Of a DNA stretch of 64,000 bases, positions 59,484-64,000 are shown piece by piece. Below the pieces are notes generated by a model, which saw only the letters and a program-made list of their open reading frames with translations, did not search any database and was not told the DNA's origin. A program made the translations under genes and the position numbers. Position 1 is the first letter of the stretch. Each line of letters starts with the position of its first letter. The stretch comes from Mycolicibacterium rufum (GTDB lineage: Bacteria > Actinomycetota > Actinomycetes > Mycobacteriales > Mycobacteriaceae). The stretch covers positions 1,984,001-2,048,000 of the forward strand of contig NZ_CP092427.2 of assembly GCF_022374875.2 (NCBI RefSeq), written 5' to 3'.

Positions 59484-60229
59484 TCGTCGAGCGAAGCCCA
59501 GAACCGGTTGAGCGCCTCCGCGCCCCGATGCGGATCCTGCACCATCCACCAGTGCCCGAGGCCCTCGAGCACCTCGGTGCGCGCGCCGGCGCGGTCGGCC
59601 GCCCTTCGGCGGTGGTCGTTGGCCCCGATGAACGGGTCCTCGGTGGCGAGCAGCGACAGCCCGGGTCGGGCGGCGGCCCTCTCCAACGCCGCGCCCGCCT
59701 CGGCCATCGCCGGCTGGGCGGCCGACCGGTAGAGGGCGAGGATGGCGCGGCCCATGTCGGCGTTCTGATGTTCGGCGATGGTCGCGGCCACATCGGCCGG
59801 GATACCCAGCGACTCCATCGTTTCGGTGCGCGACGGCAGGTCGGCGCCGACCATGGCGTCGATGTACTCCTCGCCCGCCCCCGGCGTCTGCCACACCTGG
59901 GCCAGGTCGTGCCACACGTAGTCGGGATCGAAGAGGCCGACGACATCGGTGGCCCAGCTGCGCACCAGTTCGGGCCGGTGCATCACGACGTTGACGACAT
60001 GCCCGCCGCCCCAGTCGTGGCCGACCAGATCGATCGGGCCGTCGATCTTCTCCAGCTCGGTCTCGAGCCAGTCGCGGTACTCGAGGAACGTCGCGCCGAA
60101 ACCGTCGGGCAGCGGCGCGCCGAAACCCGGCGGCGAGAGCAGCACCACGTCGTCGCGACCCAGTACGGCCACCAGCGGGCCCCAGATCGCGGCCGTCTCG
60201 GGATTGCCGTGCACGAACACCGCCGTCAT
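59480..60229 (-). CDS. Alpha/beta hydrolase with Asp nucleophile (epoxide hydrolase/haloalkane dehalogenase-like)
   Basis: 249 residues from ATG 60229. The HGNP oxyanion motif is at residues 7-10, nucleophile Asp72 is in LVGHDWGG, and the C-terminal His is in GLGHWWMV. An Asp rather than Ser nucleophile points to C-O or C-halogen hydrolysis. A -10 box ends 7 nt before the start codon, so it is probably leaderless. It overlaps DUF488 downstream. Confidence 0.87.
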   Translation of the reverse strand: MTAVFVHGNPETAAIWGPLVAVLGRDDVVLLSPPGFGAPLPDGFGATFLEYRDWLETELEKIDGPIDLVGHDWGGGHVVNVVMHRPELVRSWATDVVGLFDPDYVWHDLAQVWQTPGAGEEYIDAMVGADLPSRTETMESLGIPADVAATIAEHQNADMGRAILALYRSAAQPAMAEAGAALERAAARPGLSLLATEDPFIGANDHRRRAADRAGARTEVLEGLGHWWMVQDPHRGAEALNRFWASLDE

Positions 60230-60236
60230 GACGCCA

Positions 60237-60242
60237 AGACTA
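60237..60242 (-). promoter_or_regulatory. -10 box TAGTCT for a leaderless hydrolase transcript
   Basis: On the minus strand TAGTCT ends 7 nt before ATG 60229. Confidence 0.45.
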
Positions 60243-60291
60243 CGGACTTTCCGGGGGTTGATCCGCGTTGAGGGGTGCAAGGGTGGAGAAC

Positions 60292-61031
60292 ATGAGGATC
60301 ACAGTGATAGGTGCATCAGGTCAGATCGGTTCCCGGGTCGTCGAGCTGCTCACCGCGGCCGGGCACGAGGTCGTCGGCGCGTCGAAGCGCACCGGCGCCG
60401 ACGTGCTGACCGGCGAGGGGCTCGCCGACGCGGTGGCGGGCGCGGCGGTGCTCGTCGACGTCACCAATTCGCCGTCGTTCGAGGACGATCCGGTGATGGA
60501 CTTCTTCAGCAGGTCCTCGGCCAACCTGGTCGAGGCGGCCAGGGACGCGGGTGTCGGTCACTACGTGGCCCTGTCGATCGTCGGCGCCGACGACCTGCCC
60601 GAGAGCGGCTACATGCGCGCCAAAGTGGTGCAGGAGCGCACGGTCGCCGAGTCGGGCCTGCCGTACACCATCGTGCGCGCGACCCAGTTCCACGAGTTCG
60701 CCGAGATGATCGTCGCGTCGCTCGCCGTCGGCGGCGAGATCCGCGCCCCGAAGGCGCGCATCCAGCCGATCGCCGCGGCGGAGGTGGCCGCCACCGTCGC
60801 CGACGCCGCCCAGGGGGCGCCGGTCAACGGCATCGTCAACCTGGGCGGGCCGGACAAGATGAGCTTCGCCGAGCTGGCACGCACCGTCGTGGCCCGGCAG
60901 GGCGAGCAGACGCCGGTGGTGGTGGACCCGTCCGCGACGTACTTCGGCACGCCCGTCGACGACGACAGCCTGGTGACCGGCACCGGCGCCGTGCTGGGCG
61001 ACCTGCGGTTCACCGACTGGCTGGCCTCGCG

Positions 61032-61035
<4 letters not shown>
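60292..61035 (+). CDS. NAD(P)H-binding (NmrA/YwnB-like) protein
   Basis: 247 residues from ATG 60292, with GGTGGAG upstream. ITVIGASGQIGSRVVELL binds NAD(P). VALSIVGADDLPESGYMRAK and YTIVRATQFHEF are typical of the atypical SDR group acting as NAD(P)H sensors or quinone reductases. It overlaps the next reductase gene by GTGA. Confidence 0.85.

Positions 61036-64000
<2,965 letters not shown>

Overview
The window is very GC-rich and almost completely coding. It reads as the chromosome of a Mycobacterium/Mycolicibacterium species, probably an environmental fast grower. The evidence is an MmpL transporter beside a type III polyketide synthase, an antigen-85 mycolyltransferase, several flavin/F420-type oxidoreductases, many TetR regulators, and promoters in which a TANNNT -10 box ends 6-8 nt before the start codon (leaderless transcripts). 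I find no insertion sequence, integrase, CRISPR array or rRNA. No gene-free stretch exceeds 300 bases; the longest (34541-34785) looks like the 5' leader of a DEAD-box helicase gene.

Layout. 1-4042: four-gene operon (MmpL, type III PKS, membrane methyltransferase, FAD oxidoreductase), likely for a lipid polyketide/quinone. 4028-18098: diguanylate cyclase, glycogen phosphorylase, TspO-like protein, a MarR/endonuclease-like pair facing an MFS pump, a dioxygenase, antigen 85, a metallopeptidase lipoprotein, PPOX and DDN-like flavoproteins, formamidase, SDR. 18099-22153: TetR-controlled nitrilase-amidohydrolase-permease operon. 22124-30956: rhodanese, a translationally coupled winged-helix/double-ATPase (HerA-like) pair, a TVP38 membrane protein, a PIF1-type helicase fused to a degenerate exonuclease-like region and a BRCT domain, and a threonine aldolase. 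30964-34540: duplicated-Lrp regulator facing an NCS1 permease and an agmatinase-type ureohydrolase. 34541-39465: DEAD-box helicase, DUF6766, flavoproteins, YceI.

39494-50851 is the selenium region. It holds a membrane formate dehydrogenase operon (fdhA, fdhB, NrfD-like, extra membrane protein) and a complete selenocysteine decoding set (selB, selA, tRNA-Sec, selD). FdhA carries an in-frame TGA at codon 190, followed 11 nt later by a hairpin with a GGUCU loop, so it should be a selenoprotein. Its frame is also broken once, near 44090. Conventional gene calling would split fdhA into three pieces.

50838-62629 is ordinary accessory metabolism: TetR-controlled oxidoreductases, a bicupin, an F420-reductase-like protein, a quinone oxidoreductase/aldehyde dehydrogenase pair, nitronate monooxygenase, DUF488, hydrolases, DUF1345. 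At the right edge (62784 onward) an open frame running out of the window matches JetA/DUF3375, the kleisin-like first gene of the Wadjet (JetABCD; EptABCD in M. smegmatis) SMC system that restricts plasmids. The rest of that system should lie just outside.
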